Below, in pieces: positions 37,873 through 47,178 of a stretch of DNA of 64,000 nucleotides. A program made the translations under genes and the position numbers. The notes beneath the pieces are model-generated. The model saw only the letters and a program-made list of their open reading frames with translations, had not been told where the DNA came from and searched no databases. Every line of letters begins with the position of its first letter. The first letter of the stretch is position 1. The DNA is from B10-G9 sp963712165. Its GTDB lineage: Bacteria; Chloroflexota; Anaerolineae; Anaerolineales; UBA11858. Location: positions 558,001 through 622,000 of the forward strand of contig CAVQGY010000001.1 of NCBI GenBank assembly GCA_963712165.1. Direction: 5' to 3'.

Positions 37873-39870
37873 TCAACTTCGAGCTAAGGAAGGACTAATT
37901 CGAAAAACCAACTTCCTCGAAGAATGGATATCATTTTTCAATATTATCTTATTACTGAGAATTGTCTGACCATAAGCATTACTTTGATAAAAAGTATCCA
38001 GATCAATACGATCTGCATCACTGCATTCGAGAAAGCCTATATCCTGATCATTGAAAATAATCCGGATTAATTGATCTTCCAGGGTAACACCCAGGTCATG
38101 ATTCAAGTGGAGAATTCTTTCTATAGTGTGAGAGCTGTTACATTTGAGATTGTCATCACAAATTAAATCTCCGGAGGCTATATTAAATTGCAGCTTACGC
38201 TTATGCATGACGGGATCATCAAGTTTTGCATAACCATAATGCTCTCCCTGGATAATAACCATTGACCCTTGAATATGCTTTTCAACACTGGAGGGGTCAG
38301 CTTCATTTGAGATCCGCCAATGACCCAAAAAATCAGCCATTTCTATCTCATCAACACGCACCGCATTGTGAGAATAGGTGCTACGATATTGAAGGTGTGT
38401 ATCCAGGTCTCCTGTGTAAGTAGGAGTGCCAGGATCTATAACAATTGGTTTTTTATCTATGCACAGCTCAAAACTAAACAGGTCATTATGGCCATGCCCT
38501 CCCCTTCCCTTTAAACCAACTTCACCATAATCAGCAAAAAGATAGTGCCGATCGTTCTTGGCAATAAAGAAACCTCCTACAGGAAATTGGTCATATGCTC
38601 CATCAGCTGTATTGGGTATCCGTTCTTTTACGTTTGCGGATACTCCCGTTGCACCAAATAATAATGGTGGAGCGGAGGATAATCTCATATTTTCTAAAAT
38701 ATTGGGTTCTGAAAAATAAGCAGTCCCCAGTGACAAGATAGTTGAATGATCCCTGATTTGGAAAGGGTCAAAATTAAATATTCTAGCACTATCATTGTCT
38801 CCAATATTGGGTGCCAAACCATCTGGCCGAATATAGGCCCTGATAAATTGAATTGCCAGTTCTATCCTGTACCTTGCCTCTTCACAAACGGTGTACTTTT
38901 CTTTGTCAAGTACCGCCAATCCTAAAAAACAAAGCTCAGTTACAAGTCTGTGATAAGGGACTGATTTTTCAAAATTCACTCCATCTGGAAGAATCTGAAG
39001 CAGGATTTCTCCTTCAAATCTATCTTGTGCATAAGCAAACCATTTATTTGCAGGAGGATAAACATCCTTCAGAAGGTGTCCGGCGAATAACAGCGCAACG
39101 ATATTGGCCAAATAATGATTACCACGGATATCTGAATATTCAATTTTCTTGAATATATACTCTGCGTGGATCGTTATCATCTCTACGATTTTCATCAAAT
39201 CCACAGGTTTGATAGAAGGACTTCCTGCTAATAACAGAAAAACGAATCCAAGATTGATAATCCGGATCGAGCATTCCATAGGATACCAGTTGACCGATTT
39301 CGCTACTGGATTCTGCTCTGACCAATCCTGAATGCTACTCACACAGTAATCTTTCCATTTCGTGTCATCCGATACAAGAGCTAGTTCCCCAACAGGGATT
39401 AGAAATCCCATTCTAGATAACTCCCATGGAAATTTGACATCGTAGGGTGAAGATTTTTCACTCTTATAAAACTGGTAGCTCCCCTTTCCTGTTTCCCAGA
39501 CATGATCAAAACGCCAATCTTTATTCCAGGGGAGCCCATCCCCAGACTCCATCAAATCATATTCCTCTTCAAATATAGATATTCTTCCGGTAAGGGTTTT
39601 TTCAGCTATGGCGAGTATTTGACTGTACCAGTTTGAATTGTCATTCACCCATAACAGAAATTCCCGTATAGTGCCAGGAGAAATTATATAGTCTCCACCA
39701 TCGAAGCTTTCTTTCCACAACGCACACTTATCGTCTGTCCAGAATCTCTGAATATTGGATAGCCTATTCTCCCAATAATTAGTCATTTTGGCATATATCG
39801 AAAATATATGTTGAAACAGCCTAAATATGATTACATCTAGCGGTTTCTCAAGAATTCTTCTCAATATCAT
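37873..39870 (-). CDS. Heparinase II/III family protein
   Basis: 665 residues in two parts: an alpha/alpha-toroid (to about 430, with WYPMECSIRIINLGF near 197 and RGNHYLANIVALLF near 244) and a beta-sandwich from about 440 with GGHGHNDLFSFELCIDKKPI near 470 and STYSHNAVRVD near 498. The Asn, His and Tyr residues in these segments match the catalytic set of uronic-acid lyases of this family. It would cleave uronate-containing polysaccharide by beta-elimination. No signal peptide is visible, which is unusual if it acts on exported polymer; many locus-encoded relatives are also unsignalled. It starts five bases after wecB ends. Confidence 0.85.
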   Translation of the reverse strand: MILRRILEKPLDVIIFRLFQHIFSIYAKMTNYWENRLSNIQRFWTDDKCALWKESFDGGDYIISPGTIREFLLWVNDNSNWYSQILAIAEKTLTGRISIFEEEYDLMESGDGLPWNKDWRFDHVWETGKGSYQFYKSEKSSPYDVKFPWELSRMGFLIPVGELALVSDDTKWKDYCVSSIQDWSEQNPVAKSVNWYPMECSIRIINLGFVFLLLAGSPSIKPVDLMKIVEMITIHAEYIFKKIEYSDIRGNHYLANIVALLFAGHLLKDVYPPANKWFAYAQDRFEGEILLQILPDGVNFEKSVPYHRLVTELCFLGLAVLDKEKYTVCEEARYRIELAIQFIRAYIRPDGLAPNIGDNDSARIFNFDPFQIRDHSTILSLGTAYFSEPNILENMRLSSAPPLLFGATGVSANVKERIPNTADGAYDQFPVGGFFIAKNDRHYLFADYGEVGLKGRGGHGHNDLFSFELCIDKKPIVIDPGTPTYTGDLDTHLQYRSTYSHNAVRVDEIEMADFLGHWRISNEADPSSVEKHIQGSMVIIQGEHYGYAKLDDPVMHKRKLQFNIASGDLICDDNLKCNSSHTIERILHLNHDLGVTLEDQLIRIIFNDQDIGFLECSDADRIDLDTFYQSNAYGQTILSNKIILKNDIHSSRKLVFRISPSLARS

Positions 39871-39875
39871 ATAAA

Positions 39876-41002
39876 CTAATTCTGGTCAGCCCGGTCAATA
39901 ATTCGCTTAATGATATACTCCGCGGCATTTCCATCCCCATATGGATTAACTGATTTGGCCATCTTTGTATAAGCGTCATCATCATTCAGTAGATGCTGAA
40001 TAGAACTAAAAATCCTTTCACGATCAGTACCGATCAATTTCACCGGGCCAGCAGTTATACCTTCAGGTCTTTCCGTTTTTTCTCTTAAAACCAGAACCGG
40101 TTTTCCTAATCCCGGAGCCTCCTCCTGAATCCCGCCAGAGTCAGTTACAACCAGATAGCACCTCTTCATCAGATGCACCAGAGGCAGGTAATCCAAGGGT
40201 TCAATTAAACTGAAATTCTTCACACCTTCCAGTATTGGGAAAACCGTATTGACCACGTTGGGATTGGGATGCACTGGATAAACCAGATGAATCTCATCCC
40301 GGTATTCCTCGGCAATTACCTTAGCGCAACACAGATATTCTCCAGTGGCTCACCGAAGTTCTCCCGCCTGTGGGCGGTGACCAGGATGATCCTTTTCTGC
40401 CAGGGGATGCCTGCCAGGGGACTGTTCTCCAGTTCAAAGGGCATCTCCGCTGCCATCAGCAGGGCGTCTATCACCGTGTTCCCGGTGACATGAATTGTCT
40501 CTGGATCCACACCTTCAGCCAGGAGGTTGTCTTTGGCTGTATCTGTGGGCGCAAAGTGCATATCCGCAACTACGCTGGCAATCTGGCGATTGATCTCTTC
40601 TGGAAAAGGCTGCCATTTATCGACGGGTGCGCAATCCTGCCTCGACATGGCCCACCTTCACACGATGGTAATAAGCCGCCAGACAGGCGGCCATCACCGT
40701 GGTGGTATCCCCCTGCACCAGAACCCAATCTGGCTGCTCTTTTTCGAATACCGGGTCCAGGGCGGTGAATACCCGGGAGGTTAAGCCGCTTAAGGTCTGC
40801 CCCTCCCGCATCAGGTCCAGATCGTGATCCGGGCTGATTTCAAACAAGTCCAGGACCTGATCCAACATCTGGCGGTGCTGGGCGGTCACACAAACCACCG
40901 ATTGAAATTTGTCCGGATGTTTTTCAAGTTCTTAATAACCGGAGCCATTTTGATGGCTTCTGGCCGGGTACCAAAGATGGAGAGGATTTTTTTAATATTC
41001 AT
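39876..41002 (-). CDS. wecB: UDP-GlcNAc 2-epimerase (non-hydrolysing), three frameshifts, chimeric composition
   Basis: Interconverts UDP-GlcNAc and UDP-ManNAc. Pieces in order: MNIKKILSIFGTRPEAIKMA (ATG 41002), then CVTAQHRQMLDQVL, GDTTTVMAA, VEAGLRTR; then WQPFPEEINRQIA and HVTGNTVIDALL; then HPNPNVVNTVF, TDSGGIQEEAPGLGKPVLVL and NPYGDGNAAEY. One-base indels near 40930, 40640 and 40320 separate them; the joined length is about 375 residues, as usual. GC is about 57-62 percent from 40380 to 40740 but 32-38 percent from 39960 to 40260, so the 3' third looks imported. An orphan GC-richer wecB tail lies at 33380. Together with wecC it supplies ManNAcA. Confidence 0.85.
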
Positions 41003-41127
41003 TATTTATTGGAATACTCCTAGATTATTAATAGATCCAGAAGAAAATTCATAAAATCCTAGTTAGATTAATTTTTCAACTGTTTGTTAATGCAATTATT
41101 GGGAATGGTTGTTTTAGCAATTTTAGG

Positions 41128-42298
41128 TCACACATTTGATTTTAGTGCCTTTGTATAATAGTTATTTGACTCACATAACAAAAAGATGAGTGCGATAAAT
41201 GTGGCACCATCTCCCATGTTTAACCAAAAAATATTATAAAAAAAAGACATAGCAGTAATTAAGAAAAATATTGATACCCTAAAACGATAATGAGAAGAAT
41301 TAGCACGATATCTCGGTGGAAAAAAGAGGAACCAATAAAAATAACTTAATAATGAAAATGGAATCCCATATTGTAATGCCATATCAAGAAAAGAATTGTG
41401 AGTACCGTAATCTCTATTCTCAAGCAGCCCCATGCCTGTTATTGTCTGAACATTCCCTTTACCAAATATACTAACTTTCAGATCATTGAGACGCGCAATA
41501 GCATTCTGCCAAATATAGAATCTCCCTGAAGATATATCTAATCTTTTGATTAAATATGGATAAAACAATTCATCCTTAAACAAAAATATGAGTACGCTGA
41601 CAAAAATAACTGATGAAATGGCTAAATATACTTTCGTTTTTAACTCCAAGTTCGATAAAAAAAACAAAATCAATATTAATAGAATCAATGATGCTCTAGA
41701 TCCTGATGCAACGATAAATCCAGTAAATATGATAACAAGTAATATTCTTTTTTTTATTAACAGCGAAACACAAAAAGCGATTAACAAATAATATGCAAAT
41801 ACTCCAGAATTCAACGGATAACCAATTCTGCTATAGGGATTAATCTCCGTAACATGAAAATAAGTTGCTACCGCGATAAGACAGATAGCGAATAATATGT
41901 ATAAATCACTTAGTATCTTAAAGAATGTTGAATTTAGAAAATTTGATATTTTTGGAAAGAGAACCAATAAATTGAAACTAAAAATAGAAAGCGCAATCAA
42001 TCTAAAAACATCATTGATATCTGCGCTATTGATCATCAAACTCAATATAGGAAAAAGAAGGAAAATGATGAATGATATGAGTCGCCCAATGAAATTGCTG
42101 TTAACACTTGAGATTTCACGAAAAAATACTGCTCCCATAAAAATAGAAAAAGAAACTTGAATGATTCCAAATAGAATATTGATTAGATTTGAAGAGATTG
42201 TAGTTGTCGTGCGGAACATTAATAATAAATACAAATGGCAAGAACATAAAGAAAAAAATATATATTGAAAATATTTCAGACTTGGTTATTTTCCTCAT
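41128..42298 (-). CDS. Wzy/O-antigen ligase-like membrane protein, probable frameshift near the start
   Basis: The main frame (to 42234) has about 11 membrane helices and, near residue 235-290, SGRFYIWQNAIARL followed by YGTHNSFLDMALQYG. This Arg...His-Asn loop pattern is typical of WzyC/ligase-type polymerases. A start in another frame, MRKITKSEIFSIYIFFFMF (ATG 42298), adds the missing first helix if one base is shifted near 42220. It would polymerise repeat units or ligate chains outside the membrane. The gene is very AT-rich (a 60-base sample is 25 percent GC), far below the first part of wecC upstream. Confidence 0.75.
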
Positions 42299-42451
42299 AT
42301 GCTTGATGGAGAACTAATATAGGAAAAAAAAATTTCATAGGCTTTATAGGGATTCAGCGCTTGATCAATGCAATTCAATTACAACATTTCCATTAATATC
42401 TATTCAAATTTCACCATCCTTCACAAAGCAAACAAGAAGGTTCCACAAAGG

Positions 42452-43777
42452 TCAATCTCTTCCGTTGCCAAGAACTTTGATTTGATATTTTTCTTTCTTC
42501 CATAATTCGCGGTCAATTACATTCTTGGTGTCAAGAATAAATTTCCCTCTCACAGGTACGGTAATATCGTTGGGATTTAAGTCATAAAATTGGTGATGGT
42601 CAACTAAAAAAATAATCCCATCAGTATCAATTATCGCATCCTCGAATTTTTCAACCAAAAATGGATATTTATCGTATTTATCTTTCCTGATGTATGGATC
42701 GTATACTTTGATATTTACACCATAATCTACCAATAAGTTTATAACGTCTAATGCTGGACTCTCGCGGATATCATCCACGTCTGGTTTATACGTCATCCCA
42801 AGGACTGCGAAGGTTCTCCCTTTTAATGTGTCAAATTCATCTCGGAGAAGCTGGAAAACAAATGCCGGCTGGCTGTCGTTTACTAGGCGGGCCTGGTGAA
42901 TGAGCTGGGCTTCCCGGGGTGCTTTTTCCACGAAGAACCAGGGATCCACGCTGATGCAGTGCCCACCTACACCGGGGCCAGGCTGGAGGATCTCCACCCG
43001 GGGGTGGCGGTTGGCTATTTCAATTGCTTCCCAGACATCCACCTGGAATTTTTCCGCCAGCCGGGAGAACTCGTTGGCGGCCGCGATGTTGATATCCCGG
43101 TAGGTGTTCTCCATCAACTTCACCATTTCAGCCGTGGTGGCATCCGTGCAGACGATCTCACTTTCCACAAAACATTCATATAAAGCCTTCCCGGCTTCAG
43201 CGGAAGCGGGATCGATCCCGCCGATCACCCGCGAATTGTGGACCAGCTCGTGCAGGATCCGGCCCGGCAGCACCCGCTCCGGCGAGTAGGCCAGCATGTA
43301 GTCCTTTCCAGCCTCCAGACCTGACCGCTCCAAAATGGGGCGGACCAAATCCTTGGTTGTCCGGGGGGGCGAGGTGGCTTCCAGGATGATCAGATTGCCA
43401 GCTTCCAGATGCGGGAGGATCGACTCTGCCGCCGCTACCACGTAGCGCATATCAGCTTTTTTCTCGGGTGTGATGGGCGTGGGGACGGCGATGATAAAGA
43501 TATCGCTTTTCCGGGGAGAGCTGCTTACCTGCAGATTTCCAGAACCTATCGCAGCGCCCACGATGGTCTTCAATCCCGGTTCTTCAATATGGACTTCACC
43601 GTTTTTGAGGATCTCCACCACTTCCTGGTTGACATCCACCCCCAGGACCCGCAATCCGTGGGTGGCGAACATGCAGGCTGTTGGCAGGCCGATATACCCC
43701 ATACCCAGCACACACACCTCAGCTTCCTGGTTTTTGATTTTGAGGATCAATATTTCATGGGTTTCATTAGTCGTCAT
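42452..43777 (-). CDS. wecC: UDP-N-acetyl-D-mannosamine dehydrogenase
   Basis: It oxidises UDP-ManNAc to UDP-ManNAcA, using NAD twice. From ATG 43777 the protein is about 441 residues. VCVLGMGYIGLPTACMFA (near 16) is the NAD-binding loop, AVPTPIT and LEATSPPRTT follow, KLMENTYRDINIAAANEFS lies near 205, and GPGVGGHCISVDPWF near 268 carries the catalytic Cys. VLGMTYKPDVDDIRESPA marks the C-terminal domain. The 5' two thirds are GC-rich (68 percent in a sample at 42961-43020) and the last 400 bases AT-rich (28 percent at 42661-42720), a break inside one intact frame. No glucose-type UDP-hexose dehydrogenase is visible elsewhere in the window. Confidence 0.9.
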   Translation of the reverse strand: MTTNETHEILILKIKNQEAEVCVLGMGYIGLPTACMFATHGLRVLGVDVNQEVVEILKNGEVHIEEPGLKTIVGAAIGSGNLQVSSSPRKSDIFIIAVPTPITPEKKADMRYVVAAAESILPHLEAGNLIILEATSPPRTTKDLVRPILERSGLEAGKDYMLAYSPERVLPGRILHELVHNSRVIGGIDPASAEAGKALYECFVESEIVCTDATTAEMVKLMENTYRDINIAAANEFSRLAEKFQVDVWEAIEIANRHPRVEILQPGPGVGGHCISVDPWFFVEKAPREAQLIHQARLVNDSQPAFVFQLLRDEFDTLKGRTFAVLGMTYKPDVDDIRESPALDVINLLVDYGVNIKVYDPYIRKDKYDKYPFLVEKFEDAIIDTDGIIFLVDHHQFYDLNPNDITVPVRGKFILDTKNVIDRELWKKEKYQIKVLGNGRD

Positions 43778-43854
43778 AAGATTCTCTATGATATGAGCTT
43801 GGACAAAGCAAGTCCATTCACTCTCATCGGAGGACAATTATAGAATACCTGTTA

Positions 43855-45082
43855 TCAATCTGTGCTCTCTTTACTCCACCAATCCTTGAAAAGAACTCCA
43901 CCTACCGCAAGCATTCCCCCTATCACGACAGCAAGGGCAGTGTTCAGGAGAGCATTTGGGCTGCTCGGATCAATGGGCTCTACTGCCTGCGCTCCAATCC
44001 GGGCCGGCCGCTCTTCCTGGGCTACGGTGATGCGAGATGCCTCCAGCTGGCTGCTGAGGGCAGTATAGGCCTGGCGGGCCAGGTCCCGCTCCTGGGTAAG
44101 CTGCTCTACCTTAAATCTTTCCGCTTCCCAGCGGGAAGATATCTCCCCGATACCGTCCTGGATGAACCTGATCTCCATTTCAAATCCTACGATCTGCTCC
44201 TCCAGGGCTTTGATCAACCCCAGGAGCGCCACGCGTCCTTCCTCAGCTGGGTAATCGATCCCCATGATCTGATTCCCCTCTACCTGGAATTGCATGCCGC
44301 TGATCCCCCCTGCCGCTCGCTGCTGGAGAGCTATGATCGATAAAGTAGTCCCGGTGGCCAAGGTTCACGCCAGTGTCTTCAAGGCCCAATTGGGAAAGCA
44401 AGGCTTTAACATCACTGATCAACAAGAGGTTCCCCTCCACCCGATCCAGGTATCTGGCCAACGCTCTCTTCTCCTCGCTCAGTTCCACCTCCAATGCATA
44501 CACCTGGCTCTCCGGCAAAAAGGTTTCCAGCGCTTCCTGGGCAGAAGACCAGTCAATCATTGCCCTTGCGGCATCACTTTCCAGGTTTTCCAGTGTTTCT
44601 TGACTGGTACCGTAAAGCTCATTCAATCTTTCTGAAAGCGCCGCTGCCCAGGCATTGGCGGCTTTCGCGGCCAGGGTTGGGTCCTCAGACGTGACCTGCA
44701 GCCGCAGCTGGCCCTCGCCTTGCATCAGAGCAGCTACTTCAATAGTTTGTTGTTCCTTGAGGTCCGTAATTCCCAACTGTTCAAATACCTGCTCTTGAAA
44801 TTCCGCCGCTTCGGCCAGCTCTGCCAGACCGCTGGTCTCCAGCTGGACCGGGTTAGCCTGGATGCTGGTCTCAAATTCAGTCCTCAGCACAGGTTCTGTA
44901 ATAGTGACAAAGGACGCAGACTGATATCGTTCCGGTACCAGATAGCTGCTAACCAAAAAAGCGACTAACCCGGCCATGATTGTGACCCCCAGGATGATCC
45001 ATTTTTTAGCCCAGAGGGTCCGAATCAGCTCTCTGAGATCAATTACTTCTTCTATATAGAGTGTTTCTCTTTTTTCAGTCAT
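43855..45082 (-). CDS. Wzz-type chain-length determinant, one frameshift
   Basis: Controls the chain length of the polymer. The first piece (45082-44243) starts with an acidic stretch IEEVIDLRELIRTLWAKKWI and one membrane helix (IILGVTIMAGLVAFLVSS), as in the Wzz family. It has a long extracytoplasmic helical region, and the reading shifts near 44340 into 44361-43855 (ATGTTLSIIALQQRAAG). That second piece carries coiled-coil helices and the second membrane helix (ALLNTALAVVIGGMLAVGGV) near the C-terminus. One base change joins them into about 408 residues. There is no tyrosine-kinase domain, so the regulator is of the kinase-free type or the kinase is elsewhere. Confidence 0.8.
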
Positions 45083-45355
45083 AAGCTTCCCTCACCCTTT
45101 CGTCCCTGGCATCTTCCCTACTTCTGTATCATACCATTACCATGCAGATTATTTTCCTAAATAAACGCTGCTCATCTGCCTATCAAAAAATCATGGGGAT
45201 GAGGGGCCGGATTGTTGGGTTGCTGCTGGAAACTTCAAGATCTGGCAATCACCACAGCGGGCAACCGGAGAGCAGAGGACCATCCCATGATGGATCGTTC
45301 CGGGTATGCAAGAGGAGAATTAAGACTGGGAGTTCGCCACAGAAGGCGCGAATTC

Positions 45356-45592
45356 TTATGATTTGAGGGAAGAGAGGACTGCCTGAATTAATATCATAAT
45401 GTCCCTGAGAAGGGAGATATTTTCCAGGTATTCCAGATCCAGGGAGAGTTTTTCTGGTAATATTTCCTCAAAGTAGATTTTGTCAATCATTTCCGCCAGT
45501 ACATCAGCCAGAATAATTTCTTCGTGTCTAAACTTCACAGCTGCCGAGCTGGCAATTCCAGGGAGGAAAGAAAGGAACCTCTCCTGATAGGA
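45356..45592 (-). pseudogene. 3' remnant of a PglC/WcaJ-type sugar transferase
   Basis: The open stretch reads ERFLSFLPGIASSAAVKFRH and continues to LEYLENISLLRDIMIL and a stop at 45356. It matches the last 75 residues of the intact sugar transferase at 48396-49004 (VLSVLPGIASTAAVKFRH, LEYVENKSLLLDIKIL). An in-frame TGA precedes it and no catalytic N-terminal part is found upstream. It is a leftover of a second priming transferase, next to wzz. Confidence 0.8.
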
Positions 45593-45725
45593 TCAATAAT
45601 TCTTTATGCAAAATGCTATTCGTCAACTAAAAATGATCTCCATCGAATAACTCTGCATAGGATGACATATTCCGATGTTGAAAATCTGAGTTTCAGATAG
45701 ATCGCTGGATGTCTAAATCATTTAG

Positions 45726-46139
45726 TCATTTTCCTTCTTTTAGTTGCTCAAACAAGACTTTTGCTTCCCCCTCGATACATATATCATTATTTTGGTTCTT
45801 ACATATTGTCTCAAAAGTCAAAATGGGTTTTTCTTCCCTGATATTTATCAGTGTAACCTGCGCTGTAATTGTATCCCCGGGAAAGACTGGTGATAAAAAC
45901 TTTAAACTTTGACTCAAAAAGATTGTCCCTGCACCGGGCAACCGTGTACCTAATACAGCTGAAATCAAAGCCCCACCCCACATGCCATGTGCGATACACC
46001 GCCCAAATCTTGATTTTTTTGCAAAACTTTCATCCAAATGAATGGGATTATTATCTCCGACAACCTCAGCGAAATCCCTAATATCCTCATCCGTTATAGT
46101 TCTTGATAATGCTGCATTGTCACCTACTTTAAAATCCAT
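45726..46139 (-). CDS. MaoC-like (R)-enoyl-CoA hydratase
   Basis: 137 residues from ATG 46139, which is preceded by AAAGGGA. It is a single hot-dog domain with the hydratase motif GDNNPIHLDESFA; Asp29 and His34 are the catalytic pair, followed by HGMWGGALIS, which closes the site. The family hydrates trans-2-enoyl-CoA to (R)-3-hydroxyacyl-CoA. Such a gene is unexpected inside a polysaccharide locus. It could supply a 3-hydroxyacyl group for glycan or lipid acylation, alongside the CapK-like enzyme at 24682 and acyltransferase at 47179. No phasin or PHA synthase is nearby. Confidence 0.85.
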   Translation of the reverse strand: MDFKVGDNAALSRTITDEDIRDFAEVVGDNNPIHLDESFAKKSRFGRCIAHGMWGGALISAVLGTRLPGAGTIFLSQSLKFLSPVFPGDTITAQVTLINIREEKPILTFETICKNQNNDICIEGEAKVLFEQLKEGK

Positions 46140-46286
46140 AATTCTATCCCTTTTCAATCTCCTAATTGCAGATCTTAACTTTCTAATAGGATGCCTTTTT
46201 CCAATTTTTCTTTAGAAAAAAGATTGATTGGAACCATGTACCTCAGTATAACAATCTCCAGCCAGAAAAGATGGGGAGTATTCTGA

Positions 46287-47132
46287 TCAATCCCATGGTA
46301 ACTCACGTTCCAAATAGTTAGCTAATTTAATATTATGTTCCTGGAAAATATCAGCCAGGTAATCCCTGTCTTCTTTTGATATCGGAGGTCTTTCTTCATT
46401 AAACATTTGCAGCCTGAATAATTGTTCTAGCTTAGATAATCGTTGACGTATTGAGGTAGGAAACCGCAAGAAGTACGGTCTAAGAGCACGCTTCAGAATC
46501 AGCCAATTTTGATCTCCCCTTTTTTTCCATTTATTTGAAGTTGTAACCGTTACATTGAACTTTTGGTTAACATTGGGAACAAAAGATGGATCTATCCCAA
46601 GGTATTTGTAGCATGAGGACATTTGCTGCATTGGTTCTTTTTTTAGCTCCTCTGTAATCAATATATATATTTGCTTTCGATCAAAATATCTTAAGAATCC
46701 TGCCAAGAGATCATAATAAAAACCAGTACTCACATAAAGTTGGTTTCCTTTTGGGGTTCGAATAACATCAGAAAAAGTCCTGTCCGGCGCTTGTTGACCA
46801 ATGCTCACAGAGAACCAATAATTTGAATAAGCCCGGTCAATTGGATTTCTGAGTAAAAACATAAGTTTAGCCTGAGGAATTAATTCTGCTAGACGTGCTG
46901 GCACAGCAGGATAATTCATATACGTTGTGGAAAATTCGCCGATAATTGTTTCTCTTGTCCAACCTTCAAAATTGGACCTATACCAATTTTCACCTTTTTC
47001 AAAGTTTTTACTGAAATAGTGTGTTTCTTTGACAGGCGCCATGTAAATTTGGGGGTGTTGGCTTAGGTAATAATGTAACGAAGTTGTACCACTTTTCCCA
47101 GCACCACAACCTACCAGGTTGGGAAGTGTCAT
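46287..47132 (-). CDS. Sulfotransferase (PAPS-dependent)
   Basis: About 281 residues from ATG 47132, chosen because AGAGAGG lies 9 bases upstream; a GTG-type start 30 bases earlier is less likely. VGCGAGKSGTTSLHYYLSQH (residues 7-26) is the 5'-phosphosulfate loop with the Lys that contacts sulfate. FLLRNPIDRAYSNYWF near 92 is the 3'-phosphate loop (Arg, Ser). It transfers sulfate from PAPS to a sugar hydroxyl or amine. Together with a C5-epimerase-like protein this is the pair that builds heparan or dermatan-type polymers in animals; here the acceptor is unknown. Confidence 0.85.
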   Translation of the reverse strand: MTLPNLVGCGAGKSGTTSLHYYLSQHPQIYMAPVKETHYFSKNFEKGENWYRSNFEGWTRETIIGEFSTTYMNYPAVPARLAELIPQAKLMFLLRNPIDRAYSNYWFSVSIGQQAPDRTFSDVIRTPKGNQLYVSTGFYYDLLAGFLRYFDRKQIYILITEELKKEPMQQMSSCYKYLGIDPSFVPNVNQKFNVTVTTSNKWKKRGDQNWLILKRALRPYFLRFPTSIRQRLSKLEQLFRLQMFNEERPPISKEDRDYLADIFQEHNIKLANYLERELPWD

Positions 47133-47178
47133 ATTTTCTACCTCTCTTTGATCAGTAACCAATCCTGCCTATTTTACT

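Noticed and set aside
45083..45355. Possible gene between wzz and the sugar-transferase remnant (plus-strand frame at 45142)
   Set aside because: The translation shows no domain, hydrophobic pattern or start signal; judged non-coding.
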